Positions 51,862-61,331 of a stretch of DNA of 64,000 nucleotides are shown piece by piece. The notes beneath the pieces were generated by a model that saw only the letters and a program-made list of their open reading frames with translations, searched no databases and was not told the DNA's origin. Position 1 is the stretch's first letter, and every line of letters starts with the position of its first letter. The translations under genes and the position numbers were made by a program. Source of the DNA: Chitinophaga vietnamensis (lineage in GTDB: Bacteria > Bacteroidota > Bacteroidia > Chitinophagales > Chitinophagaceae); contig NZ_CABHMS010000002.1 in assembly GCF_902167635.1 (NCBI RefSeq), positions 310,001-374,000 of the forward strand, written 5' to 3'.

Positions 51862-52560
51862 ATGTTACGATACCAGGATATCAGAGAAATGGCTTACGAA
51901 GCCAATATGCAATTGCCCGCACTGGGACTGGTGATCTTCACCTTTGGCAATGTGAGCGCGGCAGACCGCCAGCAGGGCCTGTTTGCGATCAAGCCCAGTG
52001 GCGTGCCTTACCAGGAACTATCTCCCGAAAAAATGGTGATAGTGGACTTCGACGGAAAAGTGGTAGACGGCCGCCTGCGCCCTTCTTCAGACACCCTTAC
52101 GCATGCGGTGCTGTACAAACATTGGGAAGGCATCGGCGGTATTGTGCATACGCATTCCACCTACGCCACCGCCTGGGCGCAGAGCCAGCGCGATATTCCC
52201 ATCTATGGCACCACTCACGCAGATCATAATACGGTAGACATTCCCTGCGCGCCGCCCATGAGCGACGAGATGATAGCGGGGGATTACGAATATCAGACTG
52301 GTTTCCAAATCATGGATACGCTGGCGCAAAGGGGATTGTCGTACCGTGATATAGAAATGATACTCGTGGGCAATCACGCGCCTTTCACCTGGGGCGCCAC
52401 CGCCGCCAAGGCCGTGTACAACAGCGCCGTACTGGAATCAGTGGCGCAGATGGCGCATCTCACAGAAGCGATCAATGGGAATGCGCCCCGTCTCAAAGAT
52501 GCCCTCGTCAAAAAACATTATGAACGTAAACATGGCCCAGGTTCCTACTATGGCCAATAA
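51862..52560 (+). CDS. araD: L-ribulose-5-phosphate 4-epimerase
   Basis: A 232-residue class-II aldolase-fold enzyme that converts L-ribulose-5-phosphate to D-xylulose-5-phosphate, the last step before the pentose-phosphate pathway. Motifs: [24 protein letters not shown], the zinc-ligand pair in [14 protein letters not shown] (H-x-H), [12 protein letters not shown], and the third His region [11 protein letters not shown] with the closing [16 protein letters not shown]. Normal length for AraD. It lies six bases after araB, and its end overlaps a possible alternative start of araA. Confidence 0.96.
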   Translation: MLRYQDIREMAYEANMQLPALGLVIFTFGNVSAADRQQGLFAIKPSGVPYQELSPEKMVIVDFDGKVVDGRLRPSSDTLTHAVLYKHWEGIGGIVHTHSTYATAWAQSQRDIPIYGTTHADHNTVDIPCAPPMSDEMIAGDYEYQTGFQIMDTLAQRGLSYRDIEMILVGNHAPFTWGATAAKAVYNSAVLESVAQMAHLTEAINGNAPRLKDALVKKHYERKHGPGSYYGQ

Positions 52561-52570
52561 ATTGTCCGAT

Positions 52571-54046
52571 ATGATCAATCTGAAAACATTAGAGATATGG
52601 CTTGTTACCGGTAGTCAGCACCTGTACGGCGAAGCCACCTTGCAACAGGTAGCCGCCCACAGCCAGGAGATCGCAAAAGCGCTCAACTCCGATCTGCGTA
52701 TACCCCTTACCGTTGTATACAAACCAGTGGTAAAAACACCGGAAGAGATATATGCCACCTGCATGGAAGCCAATGCCAGCGCCAATTGTATCGGTATTGT
52801 CGCCTGGATGCATACCTTCTCGCCTGCGAAGATGTGGATACGCGGGCTCAAAGCCTTATCGAAACCCGTCTGTCATCTCCACACACAATATAACCGCGAT
52901 ATTCCCTGGGCCACGATCGATATGGATTTCATGAACCTGAACCAGAGCGCGCATGGCGACCGTGAGTTTGGATTCATGATGAGCCGCATGCGCATCAACC
53001 GGAAAGTGATCACCGGCCACTGGCGGGACGCCGCCGTGCTCGAAGAGCTGGGCGCCTGGACACGCGCAGCCGCCGGCTGGCACGACTGGCAGGGCGCACG
53101 CTTCGTGCGTTTCGGCGATAACATGCGCTATGTAGCGGTAACCGATGGTGATAAAGTGGAAGCAGAATCGCAGTTCGGTTTTGCTACCAATACCCACGGC
53201 ATCGGCGACCTGGTAGCGATGATCAACCAGGTCACAGATAGCGCCACCGATACACTGGTGAAAGAATATGCAGATACCTACCGCATCTCCTCCGCTTTGT
53301 TGCAGGACGCTGCGTTACGCGATGCCGCGAAGATAGAGCTGGGATTGAAAGCATTTCTGGAAGAGGGGAGATACAAAGGCTTTTCTGATACTTTTGAAGA
53401 CCTCCACGGCATGGTACAATTGCCCGGCATCGCGGTACAACGCCTGATGCACGCGGGCTACGGCTTCGCCGGAGAAGGCGACTGGAAAACAGCTGCGCTC
53501 GTGCGCGCCATGAAAGTAATGGGCAGCGGTATTCCCGGCGGCGCTTCTTTCATGGAAGACTATACCTATCATTTCGATCCGGCCAACCCGCTGGTGCTCG
53601 GCGCGCACATGCTGGAGATCTGTTCCTCTATTGCCGACGGCCAGGTTGCCTGTGAAAAGCATCCTTTGGGCATCGGCGGCAAAGCCGATCCGGTAAGGCT
53701 TGTATTCAATAGCGCGGCCGGTCCGGCCATCAATGCCTCGCTGGTGGATATGGGGCAACGTTTTCGTTTACTCGTGAACGTAGTAAACGCCGTTGCGCCG
53801 CCGCAGGACCTGCCCAAATTGCCCGTAGCGCGCGTGTTGTGGAAACCTTACCCGGATATGAAAACTGCCTGCACGGCCTGGATACTGGCCGGCGGCGCGC
53901 ATCATACCTGTTACAGTCAGCAGCTGAATGCTGGTCATATGCAGGACTTTGCCGATATCGCCAACATCGAGCTGGCGCTGATCGACCAGGATACCCGCCT
54001 GCGTGAGTTCCGCAATGAGTTGCGCTGGAACGAGGCCTGCTTTTAA
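52571..54046 (+). CDS. araA: L-arabinose isomerase
   Basis: A 491-residue enzyme that isomerises L-arabinose to L-ribulose in the cytoplasm, manganese-dependent. Start at 52571 ([20 protein letters not shown]) matches family starts; an upstream in-frame ATG at 52550 overlaps araD. Active-site elements are present: [30 protein letters not shown] (Glu), [13 protein letters not shown] (Glu), [10 protein letters not shown] (His) and [11 protein letters not shown] (His) . Third in the operon, eleven bases after araD and 24 before the transporter. Confidence 0.96.
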   Translation: MINLKTLEIWLVTGSQHLYGEATLQQVAAHSQEIAKALNSDLRIPLTVVYKPVVKTPEEIYATCMEANASANCIGIVAWMHTFSPAKMWIRGLKALSKPVCHLHTQYNRDIPWATIDMDFMNLNQSAHGDREFGFMMSRMRINRKVITGHWRDAAVLEELGAWTRAAAGWHDWQGARFVRFGDNMRYVAVTDGDKVEAESQFGFATNTHGIGDLVAMINQVTDSATDTLVKEYADTYRISSALLQDAALRDAAKIELGLKAFLEEGRYKGFSDTFEDLHGMVQLPGIAVQRLMHAGYGFAGEGDWKTAALVRAMKVMGSGIPGGASFMEDYTYHFDPANPLVLGAHMLEICSSIADGQVACEKHPLGIGGKADPVRLVFNSAAGPAINASLVDMGQRFRLLVNVVNAVAPPQDLPKLPVARVLWKPYPDMKTACTAWILAGGAHHTCYSQQLNAGHMQDFADIANIELALIDQDTRLREFRNELRWNEACF

Positions 54047-54070
54047 TGCCAACAGCTAAATAGTTCCCGT

Positions 54071-55753
54071 ATGAAAAATGTACTCTCTACCGGCGATGTG
54101 ATCGTCTTCGTTATTTATTTCTGCATCGTAGCGGCCTATGGCTACTGGATCTATCAACGGAAGAAAAAGAGCAGCACCGATACCAAAGATTTTTTCCTGG
54201 CCGAAGGTTCCCTCACCTGGTGGGCGATTGGCGCATCGCTGATCGCTTCCAATATTTCGGCGGAGCAATTCATTGGTATGAGCGGTGACGGCTATTTTGT
54301 GGGTATCGCGGTGGCCGCCTATGAATGGATTGCAGCGGTAGCGCTGATTATCATTGCCGTGTGGTTTATTCCGGTGTACCTGAAGAACCGCATCTACACG
54401 ATGCCGCAATTCCTTAAAACACGCTACAATGAAACAGTGGCCCTGATCATGGCGGTGTTCTGGTTGTTTCTCTATGTATTTGTGAACCTGACATCTATCC
54501 TTTATCTCGGCGCGCTGGCCATCAACGGGCTGCTGGGCGGTGAATACCTGCATGTGGTGATGATCGCATTGTCCATCTTTGCAGTGATCATTACATTGGG
54601 CGGCATGAAGGTGATCGGCTATACCGATGTGATACAGGTAGGCGTGCTCATCATCGGCGGACTGGCCACCACCTATATGGCCCTGGCATTGGTAAGTGAG
54701 CACGCCGGCTTGGGACGTAATGCCCTGGCGGGTTTCAATGCTTTGTTGCGCGATGCGCCGGATCATTTTCATATGATACTCGCCAAACCGGATGCCAGTT
54801 CTTCGCAGGAGTATATCAACAAATACCTGGTGTTGCCAGGTATCCTGATGTATGCGGCAGGGCAGTGGATCGTGAACCTCAACTACTGGGGTTGCAATCA
54901 GTACATCACACAACGCGCGCTGGGCGCGGATCTGAAGACGGCGCGGCATGGTATCCTGTTCGCCGGTCTGCTCAAGATGATGATGCCTGTGATTGTAATG
55001 CTGCCTGGTATTGCCGCCTATGTGCTGCAAAAGAATGGCGCATTACCTGGCCTGGCCAATAAAGACGGCGCCTATGCCGCTATCCTCGGATTTCTGCCGA
55101 ATGGCCTGAAAGGCTTATCCATCGCGGCATTGACAGCTGCCATCGTAGCCTCGCTGGCAGGGAAGGCCAACAGTATCTCTACTATCTTCACCCTCGATAT
55201 CTACCATCGCTATATCAACAAAGAAGCGCCGGAAAAGCAACTGGTATGGACAGGCCGCATCGTAGTGATCGTGGCGATGGTGCTGGCGATCTGTTTTACC
55301 TGGAAAGACCTGCTGGGCATCGGTGGTGCGGGCGGTTTTACTTTTATTCAGAAGTACACCGGCTTTATCAGTCCGGGCGTATTCGCGATGTTCCTGCTGG
55401 GTATGTTCTGGAAACGCACTACCGGCGCGGCAGCCGTGGCAGGTATCATTACCGGTTTCTCGCTTTGCGTATTCTTTAACCAGTTTGCACCGGCAGTGCT
55501 GGGGCATGAAACATTCTTCTATACGGCCTATCCCAACGGTAAGGGCGGTTATGAAATTCCCTTCCTCATTTGTATGGGATTGGCTTTTATGTTCACCATG
55601 ATCGTGATGGTGCTGTTAAGTCTTGCCGGCCCGAAAGTGAATCCACGCGCTTTTGCGCTGGATAAGGAGATGTTTAAGGTGAGCCCGTCTGCGATGGTGA
55701 TGATTGTGGTGACGTTGCTGATACTATCGGCCTTGTATATACGTTTCTGGTAA
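54071..55753 (+). CDS. Sodium:solute symporter, probable L-arabinose importer
   Basis: A 560-residue SSS-family transporter with about 13-14 predicted helices. It carries the sodium/solute signature region GASLIASNISAEQFIGMSGDGYFVGIAV and later SIAALTAAIVASLAGKANSISTIFTLDIY. It is the fourth gene of the araBDA operon, in the position of the Bacteroidetes arabinose importer called AraP, so L-arabinose is the likely substrate; sequence alone cannot exclude another sugar. The next 435 bases up to araR hold REP-like palindromes and a heptamer array. Confidence 0.88.
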   Translation: MKNVLSTGDVIVFVIYFCIVAAYGYWIYQRKKKSSTDTKDFFLAEGSLTWWAIGASLIASNISAEQFIGMSGDGYFVGIAVAAYEWIAAVALIIIAVWFIPVYLKNRIYTMPQFLKTRYNETVALIMAVFWLFLYVFVNLTSILYLGALAINGLLGGEYLHVVMIALSIFAVIITLGGMKVIGYTDVIQVGVLIIGGLATTYMALALVSEHAGLGRNALAGFNALLRDAPDHFHMILAKPDASSSQEYINKYLVLPGILMYAAGQWIVNLNYWGCNQYITQRALGADLKTARHGILFAGLLKMMMPVIVMLPGIAAYVLQKNGALPGLANKDGAYAAILGFLPNGLKGLSIAALTAAIVASLAGKANSISTIFTLDIYHRYINKEAPEKQLVWTGRIVVIVAMVLAICFTWKDLLGIGGAGGFTFIQKYTGFISPGVFAMFLLGMFWKRTTGAAAVAGIITGFSLCVFFNQFAPAVLGHETFFYTAYPNGKGGYEIPFLICMGLAFMFTMIVMVLLSLAGPKVNPRAFALDKEMFKVSPSAMVMIVVTLLILSALYIRFW

Positions 55754-55774
55754 ATGATTAATTAGTATTTTTAT

Positions 55775-56047
55775 CGGGCTACCGATATGGCGCCCCGCCG
55801 GGGCGCATTATGTTATAGCTGTGTTGCTACCAATATAGCGCCCCACCGGGGCGCTGTGATTGATGGTCCGCGTTGTCGATGCCGATGTGCTACCGGGCTT
55901 TCGCCCCGGCGGGGCGTCATATTGGTAGAAAACGTGAGCCGTCATGTCATCGCCCCGTAGGGGCGAAATATTGGTAGCCGGAATGTAACCGCGGTCATCA
56001 GCCCCGTAGGGGCGACAGCTCGGTAGCCCCGGGTGGAACCCGGGGGC
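55775..56047. repeat. REP-like palindrome cluster 3
   Basis: Five palindromes with GC-rich arms: CGCCCCGCCGGGGCG, CGCCCCACCGGGGCG, CGCCCCGGCGGGGCG, CGCCCCGTAGGGGCG and GCCCCGTAGGGGC. Several are flanked by CTACCAATAT, CTACCGGGC or ATATTGGTAG words. The first follows the transporter stop by some 35 bases and could serve as its terminator. Confidence 0.82.
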
Positions 56048-56172
56048 ATGCGCCACACGCAATGTGCAATGTGCAACGTGCAATGTGCGACATGCAATGC
56101 GCAATGTGCTATGTACAACGTGCGACATGCCACACGATACGTGCCACACGCCACACGCAACACGCAACAAAC
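56048..56172. repeat. Heptamer array in the araR leader
   Basis: The sequence divides into 7-base words: CAATGTG, CAATGTG, CAACGTG, CAATGTG, CGACATG, CAATGCG, CAATGTG, CTATGTA, CAACGTG, CGACATG, CCACACG, ATACGTG, CCACACG, CCACACG, CAACACG. Several words pair with others in reverse complement (CATTG/CAATG type). It ends about 20 bases before the araR start and produces a spurious in-frame N-terminal extension of cysteine and asparagine. Confidence 0.85.
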
Positions 56173-56188
56173 CACTAATTCATCATTT

Positions 56189-56890
56189 ATGAAAAGATAT
56201 TCGCAGCAAACGAGAATACTATTTGCCGTTGATTGTATCATTTTCGGGTTCGACGGGCAAGAGCTGAAGCTGTTACTGATACAGCGCGGCTTTGAGCCGT
56301 TTAAAGGTAAATGGAGCCTGGTGGGGGGCTTTGTGCAGCCGGATGAAAGTGCAGAAGATGCAGCCGCCCGTGTGCTGGAAAATCTCACCGGGCTGGATGG
56401 CATTTACATGGAGCAGCTGCATGCATTCAGTGCGCCTGCCCGCGATACAGTGGAACGCACAGTGTCGGTGGCATATACAGCGCTGATAGATATTCAGCAG
56501 CTCAGGCAGCCGCTGAACAAGGACTTCCATGCAGTATGGTTTCCCATCAACCATTACCCGGAACTGATATTCGATCATCAGGATATGGTGAACCTGGCGA
56601 AAGAGAAGCTGCGTTACAAAGCGGCGCTGCATCCGTTGTTGCTGGAGTTGCTGCCGGGCAAGTTCACCATCCCGCAATTGCAGCAACTGTACGAATCTGT
56701 TTATAACGCTACTTTCGATAAAGGGAATTTCAGCAGGAAGATACTATCGACAAAACTGCTGGTAAAACTCGCTGATAAAGACAAGCTCGGCTCCCGGAAA
56801 GGTGCTTTCTATTATAAAGTTGATCGTAAAAAATACAATGCCAATTTTCACGCATTCCTCAACTTTGTGCCTGATCCACATTTGCGCTGA
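56189..56890 (+). CDS. araR: AraR, Nudix-fold transcriptional repressor of arabinose genes
   Basis: A 233-residue protein with an N-terminal Nudix domain and C-terminal winged-helix (YESVYNATFDKGNFSRKILSTKLLVKLADKDK). The start at 56189 excludes the repeat-coded extension upstream. The Nudix box (about 47-69) keeps Gly 47, Glu 53, Arg 61 and Gly 68 but three acidic positions are Val 62, Asn 65 and Leu 66, so it cannot hydrolyse nucleotides. This matches the Bacteroides AraR family, in which the degenerate Nudix domain binds L-arabinose. It should bind the three operators found in this locus and be released by the sugar. No operator is seen in front of araR. Confidence 0.92.
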   Translation: MKRYSQQTRILFAVDCIIFGFDGQELKLLLIQRGFEPFKGKWSLVGGFVQPDESAEDAAARVLENLTGLDGIYMEQLHAFSAPARDTVERTVSVAYTALIDIQQLRQPLNKDFHAVWFPINHYPELIFDHQDMVNLAKEKLRYKAALHPLLLELLPGKFTIPQLQQLYESVYNATFDKGNFSRKILSTKLLVKLADKDKLGSRKGAFYYKVDRKKYNANFHAFLNFVPDPHLR

Positions 56891-56912
56891 GCGCAGATAA
56901 AACAACCCGCTG

Positions 56913-58889
56913 ATGAAAACAAGACCTATCGCGATGTGCATGCTGCTCATCGCTTATGTGTGGCCGCTGGCGGCACAACAGCCTTTGCAGCTCACCGTAA
57001 AAGCCGATGAAATAAAAGCCTCCGTATCTCCGCAGATGTGGGGGATATTTTTTGAAGATATCAATTTCGCTGCAGATGGCGGGCTATATGCCGAGCTGGT
57101 GAAAAACCGTTCCTTTGAATTCAATACCCCGCTCATGGGATGGCAGATACCTGAGCCGACTGCCGCCAATGGCAAGGCGCTCGTGGTAAACCGTGCAGCG
57201 GAAAACGCGGCCAATCCGAGGTTTGCACGGGTAACGGTAAGGGATACACGCAATTTTGTGATGACGAATGAAGGTTTCCGCGGCATGGGTATCCATGAAG
57301 GTGAAGTATATCATTTTTCGATGTATGCCCGCCAGCAGGGCGCTGCCAACGTGAAAGTGCGTATCGCCCTGATCGATGAAGGAGGAAAGGAGATCGGCAG
57401 TGCGGCTTTGTCGCCATCCGGCAAAAACTGGCAGCTTTACAAAGCCAGTTTCACCGCCAAAGCTACCACGCCTCATGCAAAGCTGCAATTGCAATACAGC
57501 GGCCCCGGCGTGCTGGACGTAGATATGATCTCCCTCTTTCCACAGCATACCTGGCAGGAGCGGCCTAATGGCCTCCGGGCCGACCTGGTGCAGCTTCTGG
57601 CCGACCTGCATCCCGGGTTTATCCGCTTTCCAGGTGGTTGTATCGTGGAAGGCCGCGATCTCAACAACCGTTATCAATGGAAGAAAACAGTAGGCGCTAC
57701 GGATCAAAGGGAGCTAATCATCAATCGCTGGAATACGGAGTTCAAAGAGCGCGCGGCGCCGGATTATTTTCAATCGTTCGGACTGGGCTTCTATGAATAT
57801 TTTCAGCTGGCAGAAGATATCGGCGCTGCGCCGCTGCCGATCCTCAACTGTGGTATGGCCTGTCAGTACAACAGCGGCGAAGTGGCTGCCATCGAGCAGC
57901 TCGACCCTTATATCCAGGATGCGCTCGACCTCATCGAATTTGCCAATGGCGCGGTGAGCAGCACCTGGGGCGCGCTCCGCGCGAAGATGGGACACCCCGA
58001 ACCTTTTAACTTGCAGATGATCGGCATCGGCAATGAACAATGGGGACCACAATACATCGAGCGATATACCCTCTTTGCCAAAGCGATCAAAAGCAAACAC
58101 CCGGAAATCAGGCTGGTAAACAGTCTTGGCCCCGGTCCCGACGGTGCACAGTTTAATTTCCTGAACGATACCCTGCGCAAACTACATGCCGACATACTCG
58201 ATGAACATTACTACCGCTCGCCGGAATGGTTCCTGAAAAATGCCGCCCGCTATGATCAGTACGACCGCCAGGGCGCCAAAATATTTGCCGGCGAATATGC
58301 CGCGCACAGCACGCAGCATACGGAAGGAGAGCAACGCAGCACCTGGGAATGCGCGCTTGCGGAGGCCGCCTTCATGACCGGCCTGGAACGTAATGCCGAC
58401 GTGGTGGCGATGGCTTCCTATGCGCCGCTGCTCGCACATGTGGATGCCTGGCAATGGGCGCCTGATCTTATCTGGTTCGATAACCTCCGCGCCTATGGCA
58501 CGCCTTCTTACTACGTACAGCAGCTGTATGCCCGCAACCGGGGCAGCAAGGTAGTGCCCATCCTGCAAAATGGAAAAGCGCTGACAGGGCAGGATAGCGT
58601 GTATGCGTCGGCGGTAGTAGACAATAACGGCGATGTGATCGTGAAACTGGTGAACACTTCCGCCAGCGCGAAGCCCATCGTGATGCAGATACAGGGCGGC
58701 AGCGAAGGAGAACATGTGGCGCGCTTAAATACCCTGCAAAATGACGATTTACAGGCGCGCAATTCACTCGATCATCCTGTGCCGGTATCGCCCATGGAAA
58801 AATACATTGTCGTAAAGGACAATACCTACCAGGCGGAGATGTTGCCCCATTCGTTCTATGTGTTAAGGGTGGGGGGAATGAGACATTAA
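56913..58889 (+). CDS. Alpha-L-arabinofuranosidase, GH51 family
   Basis: A 658-residue secreted enzyme with a signal peptide (to WPLAAQ). It hydrolyses terminal alpha-L-arabinofuranosyl groups from arabinan, arabinoxylan or arabinogalactan. Motifs: MWGIFFEDINFAADGGLYAELVKNRSFEF, FIRFPGGCIVEGRDLNNRYQWK, IGIGNEQWG (acid/base Glu) and FAGEYAAHS (nucleophile Glu), plus a carbohydrate-binding-like beta segment at about 100-210. The C-terminal beta domain ends in HSFYVLRVG. It lies 22 bases after araR and converges on the GH146-like gene. Confidence 0.93.
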   Translation: MKTRPIAMCMLLIAYVWPLAAQQPLQLTVKADEIKASVSPQMWGIFFEDINFAADGGLYAELVKNRSFEFNTPLMGWQIPEPTAANGKALVVNRAAENAANPRFARVTVRDTRNFVMTNEGFRGMGIHEGEVYHFSMYARQQGAANVKVRIALIDEGGKEIGSAALSPSGKNWQLYKASFTAKATTPHAKLQLQYSGPGVLDVDMISLFPQHTWQERPNGLRADLVQLLADLHPGFIRFPGGCIVEGRDLNNRYQWKKTVGATDQRELIINRWNTEFKERAAPDYFQSFGLGFYEYFQLAEDIGAAPLPILNCGMACQYNSGEVAAIEQLDPYIQDALDLIEFANGAVSSTWGALRAKMGHPEPFNLQMIGIGNEQWGPQYIERYTLFAKAIKSKHPEIRLVNSLGPGPDGAQFNFLNDTLRKLHADILDEHYYRSPEWFLKNAARYDQYDRQGAKIFAGEYAAHSTQHTEGEQRSTWECALAEAAFMTGLERNADVVAMASYAPLLAHVDAWQWAPDLIWFDNLRAYGTPSYYVQQLYARNRGSKVVPILQNGKALTGQDSVYASAVVDNNGDVIVKLVNTSASAKPIVMQIQGGSEGEHVARLNTLQNDDLQARNSLDHPVPVSPMEKYIVVKDNTYQAEMLPHSFYVLRVGGMRH

Positions 58890-58904
58890 AGTGCTATTTG
58901 GCGC

Positions 58905-61250
58905 TTATTCTTTCACCATCCGGCAACCATACAGCGGTCCCGCGCTGTTATTGGCTTTGGGCACAAAGCGCACCTGTACGGTGTGTTTGCCTTTGGTCAG
59001 CTCCGCCGGAACAGGATAAGCCATATCATAGAATTTACTTTCCTTAAAACGATTGATGTCTACGGTGGCGATCAGCGTATTTTCTACGAAGATATCGAAG
59101 GTACGGCCGCGGTTGTCCATGCCCCAGTAGGTGCATTGCAGTGAATGCTTGCTCTCAGGCGATACGCGCATCGTAAAAGTGAAATGGCCGTCCGGCCCTG
59201 CCATGCGCCATTTGCGGCCATGTTCCTCTTCTGTGCTGATCTTTTCGCCGCTGAACTGGTGATCGCGCTCCGGCTGCATTTCACCCGGGCGGAAAATATC
59301 GGTGGTACGGGCATCCAGCTCCTGCTGCTTTCTTTTTTCTGCAGCATATACCGCCTGCTGTTGCTGCCAGCGTTCGGGAGAGAACACATCCCAGTACACG
59401 GTATAGTATTCGTTGCGGGTTTCGTTGAAGGGGATGAGCGTTACATCCTGCGGCTGTGCGGCGCCATGGGTGCGGAACGCCAGCGATGCGCCTTCGCTGC
59501 GCGCGATCCAGGTGGCGGGCGATGCGTTTGGTGTTACCAGCACCGGCACGCCCCTTACAGGGTCCGGCTCTTTGTTGCCCAATACCCCGGAAAGCAGCAG
59601 GGGACCGTAGAAGAGCGCCTGCCGCCCGGGATTGTCCGGCAGTGATACCGCGTAAACGGTGGCCGGCAAAGTAAGCGTAATGCGGTCATTGTTTTGCCAT
59701 TGGCGTTGCAGGACGATGTAGCCGCTGCTATCTGTTTGCCACGCCTGCGCTTTGCCGTTTACCTGTAATGCCACGCCATCGGCCGCCCATGCGGGTTTGC
59801 GGATACGTATGGTAAATGACACCGGCCGACGTGCACTAACGGTAAAGGTTACACGATTTTCAGCAGGCAGCTGGCCTTCCTGTTTGATCCTGATATTTTT
59901 CTCCCGCCATTCCAGGATAGAGGGGATGAAGAGATTGACATACAAACTGCCATCTTTCCCGCGATAGTAAATGCTTTCGCCATACTTCACATGATTTTCC
60001 ATACCTGAACCTACGCAGCAGGTGAAGGTTTCAAACTCATTGCTGTATTCTTTTCTGCCGCCCATGCGCAGCGGCACGAAATAGCACATCATACCGGTTT
60101 CATGATTTTGCGATGCCAGGATATGGTTGTACAGCGCTCTTTCGTAATAGTCCATGAGCCGGGCCTGCGGCGCAAGTGCAAACAGGTGCCGCGTCAGCTT
60201 CAGCATATTATAGGTATTGCAGGTTTCGGTGGTATTATCGCTGAGCGCATCATTGAGTTGCCGCGCCGGCCCGAAATATTCATAGTTGCTGTTGCCGCCG
60301 TTGGCATAGGAATGGTCGCGGGTAACGGTTTCCCAGAAGAAGGCGGCAATGGCCGCATCCGTGGTATCGTGCGTCAGCTCGTAACGACGGATGCAGGCGA
60401 TAGCCTTTGGTATCTGCGTATTGGAATGTTTACCGGGCAGGATATCCTTGCGGGCCGCCAGCGAATCGAGAATGCGTTTATCATGGAAGCGGCGGGAGAG
60501 GGCGAGGTATTTTTCGTCGCCGCTCAAAGCATAAGTATTGGCAAGGGTTTCGGCCATGCCGCCATATTCGCAGATCAGCATCTGCTGCATCTGTTGTTCG
60601 GAGAGATGGCTCACTTCCGCTGCGGTCCAGTCGGCAAGGCCTTTATTCACTTGCCAGGCCTGCGCGTTGTGGCAATATAGCCAGGCATCCAGCAGTCCGG
60701 CCATGATCTTGTGCACGGTATACCAGGGCGACCAGCCCCCATTGAGATCGAAGCCGCGGGAGCGGATATCGCCGGCTGCTACTTCGGCCCATAATTTTTC
60801 ATCATCCGGGAAAGCGCCGATATAGCCGTTGTGGCGCGCCTGCTGGCAAAGCGCCAGTTCGCTTACCAGGTAATTGACGCGTTGCAGATAGGCGCTGTCT
60901 TTTGTAGCGGCATAATGCATCGCGCAGGCCGAGAGATAATGCCCCATGGTATGCCCGGCAAGACCGCCCGTTTCCCAGCCGCCATATTGCCGGCCTTTGG
61001 GCGGAAGGCCCGCATTGCTGCGGAAGGCCGCCAGCAGGCGGTCGGGGTCTATTTTTAGCAGGTAGCGCGCATCCGCCTGCATCGCAGTTTTGAAAGGACC
61101 ATCCAGTAAAGTCACGTCAGATAAAGGAAAGGGATAGGCGCGGATATCCACCGCCGGCAATACTTTCATGCGCTGCTCCTGCCACTCCGGCACATAGGAT
61201 TGCGCAAATGCACTGCTACAGAGCAGCAGGGCTGTTATCAGTCTTTTCAT
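58905..61250 (-). CDS. GH127/GH146-family beta-L-arabinofuranosidase
   Basis: A 781-residue secreted enzyme (signal to SAFAQ). The catalytic (alpha/alpha)6 barrel has the cysteine-based zinc site: TTETCNTYNM with Glu 342 and Cys 344, and FETFTCCVGSGMENH with Cys 411/412, one of which is the nucleophile. Text matches the GH146 branch (BT_0349-like) more than canonical GH127. A beta-sandwich and C-terminal domain (about 640-781, WGMDNRGRTFDIFVENTLIATV) follow. It should release beta-L-arabinofuranose, in the same pathway as the GH51 enzyme. Divergent from the GH127 gene with a shared AraR operator. Confidence 0.88.
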   Translation of the reverse strand: MKRLITALLLCSSAFAQSYVPEWQEQRMKVLPAVDIRAYPFPLSDVTLLDGPFKTAMQADARYLLKIDPDRLLAAFRSNAGLPPKGRQYGGWETGGLAGHTMGHYLSACAMHYAATKDSAYLQRVNYLVSELALCQQARHNGYIGAFPDDEKLWAEVAAGDIRSRGFDLNGGWSPWYTVHKIMAGLLDAWLYCHNAQAWQVNKGLADWTAAEVSHLSEQQMQQMLICEYGGMAETLANTYALSGDEKYLALSRRFHDKRILDSLAARKDILPGKHSNTQIPKAIACIRRYELTHDTTDAAIAAFFWETVTRDHSYANGGNSNYEYFGPARQLNDALSDNTTETCNTYNMLKLTRHLFALAPQARLMDYYERALYNHILASQNHETGMMCYFVPLRMGGRKEYSNEFETFTCCVGSGMENHVKYGESIYYRGKDGSLYVNLFIPSILEWREKNIRIKQEGQLPAENRVTFTVSARRPVSFTIRIRKPAWAADGVALQVNGKAQAWQTDSSGYIVLQRQWQNNDRITLTLPATVYAVSLPDNPGRQALFYGPLLLSGVLGNKEPDPVRGVPVLVTPNASPATWIARSEGASLAFRTHGAAQPQDVTLIPFNETRNEYYTVYWDVFSPERWQQQQAVYAAEKRKQQELDARTTDIFRPGEMQPERDHQFSGEKISTEEEHGRKWRMAGPDGHFTFTMRVSPESKHSLQCTYWGMDNRGRTFDIFVENTLIATVDINRFKESKFYDMAYPVPAELTKGKHTVQVRFVPKANNSAGPLYGCRMVKE

Positions 61251-61274
61251 ACCGACAAGATAATACTTATTTTA

Positions 61275-61295
61275 TAATTGTTTAAATGACAATTA
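61275..61295. promoter_or_regulatory. AraR operator 3 (divergent hydrolase promoter)
   Basis: TAATTGT (61275-61281), a 7-base spacer and ACAATTA (61289-61295) form a perfect dyad. It extends one more base each way (A/T), and is identical in design to the araB sites. It lies 25 bases from the GH146-like start and 37 from the GH127 start. Confidence 0.78.
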
Positions 61296-61331
61296 TAATT
61301 TACTATCTTGCCAGCCTATAACAATTAACAC

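Noticed and set aside
56033-56188. N-terminal extension of AraR
   Set aside because: The extra residues are translated heptamer repeats. Homology to Nudix regulators begins at 56189.
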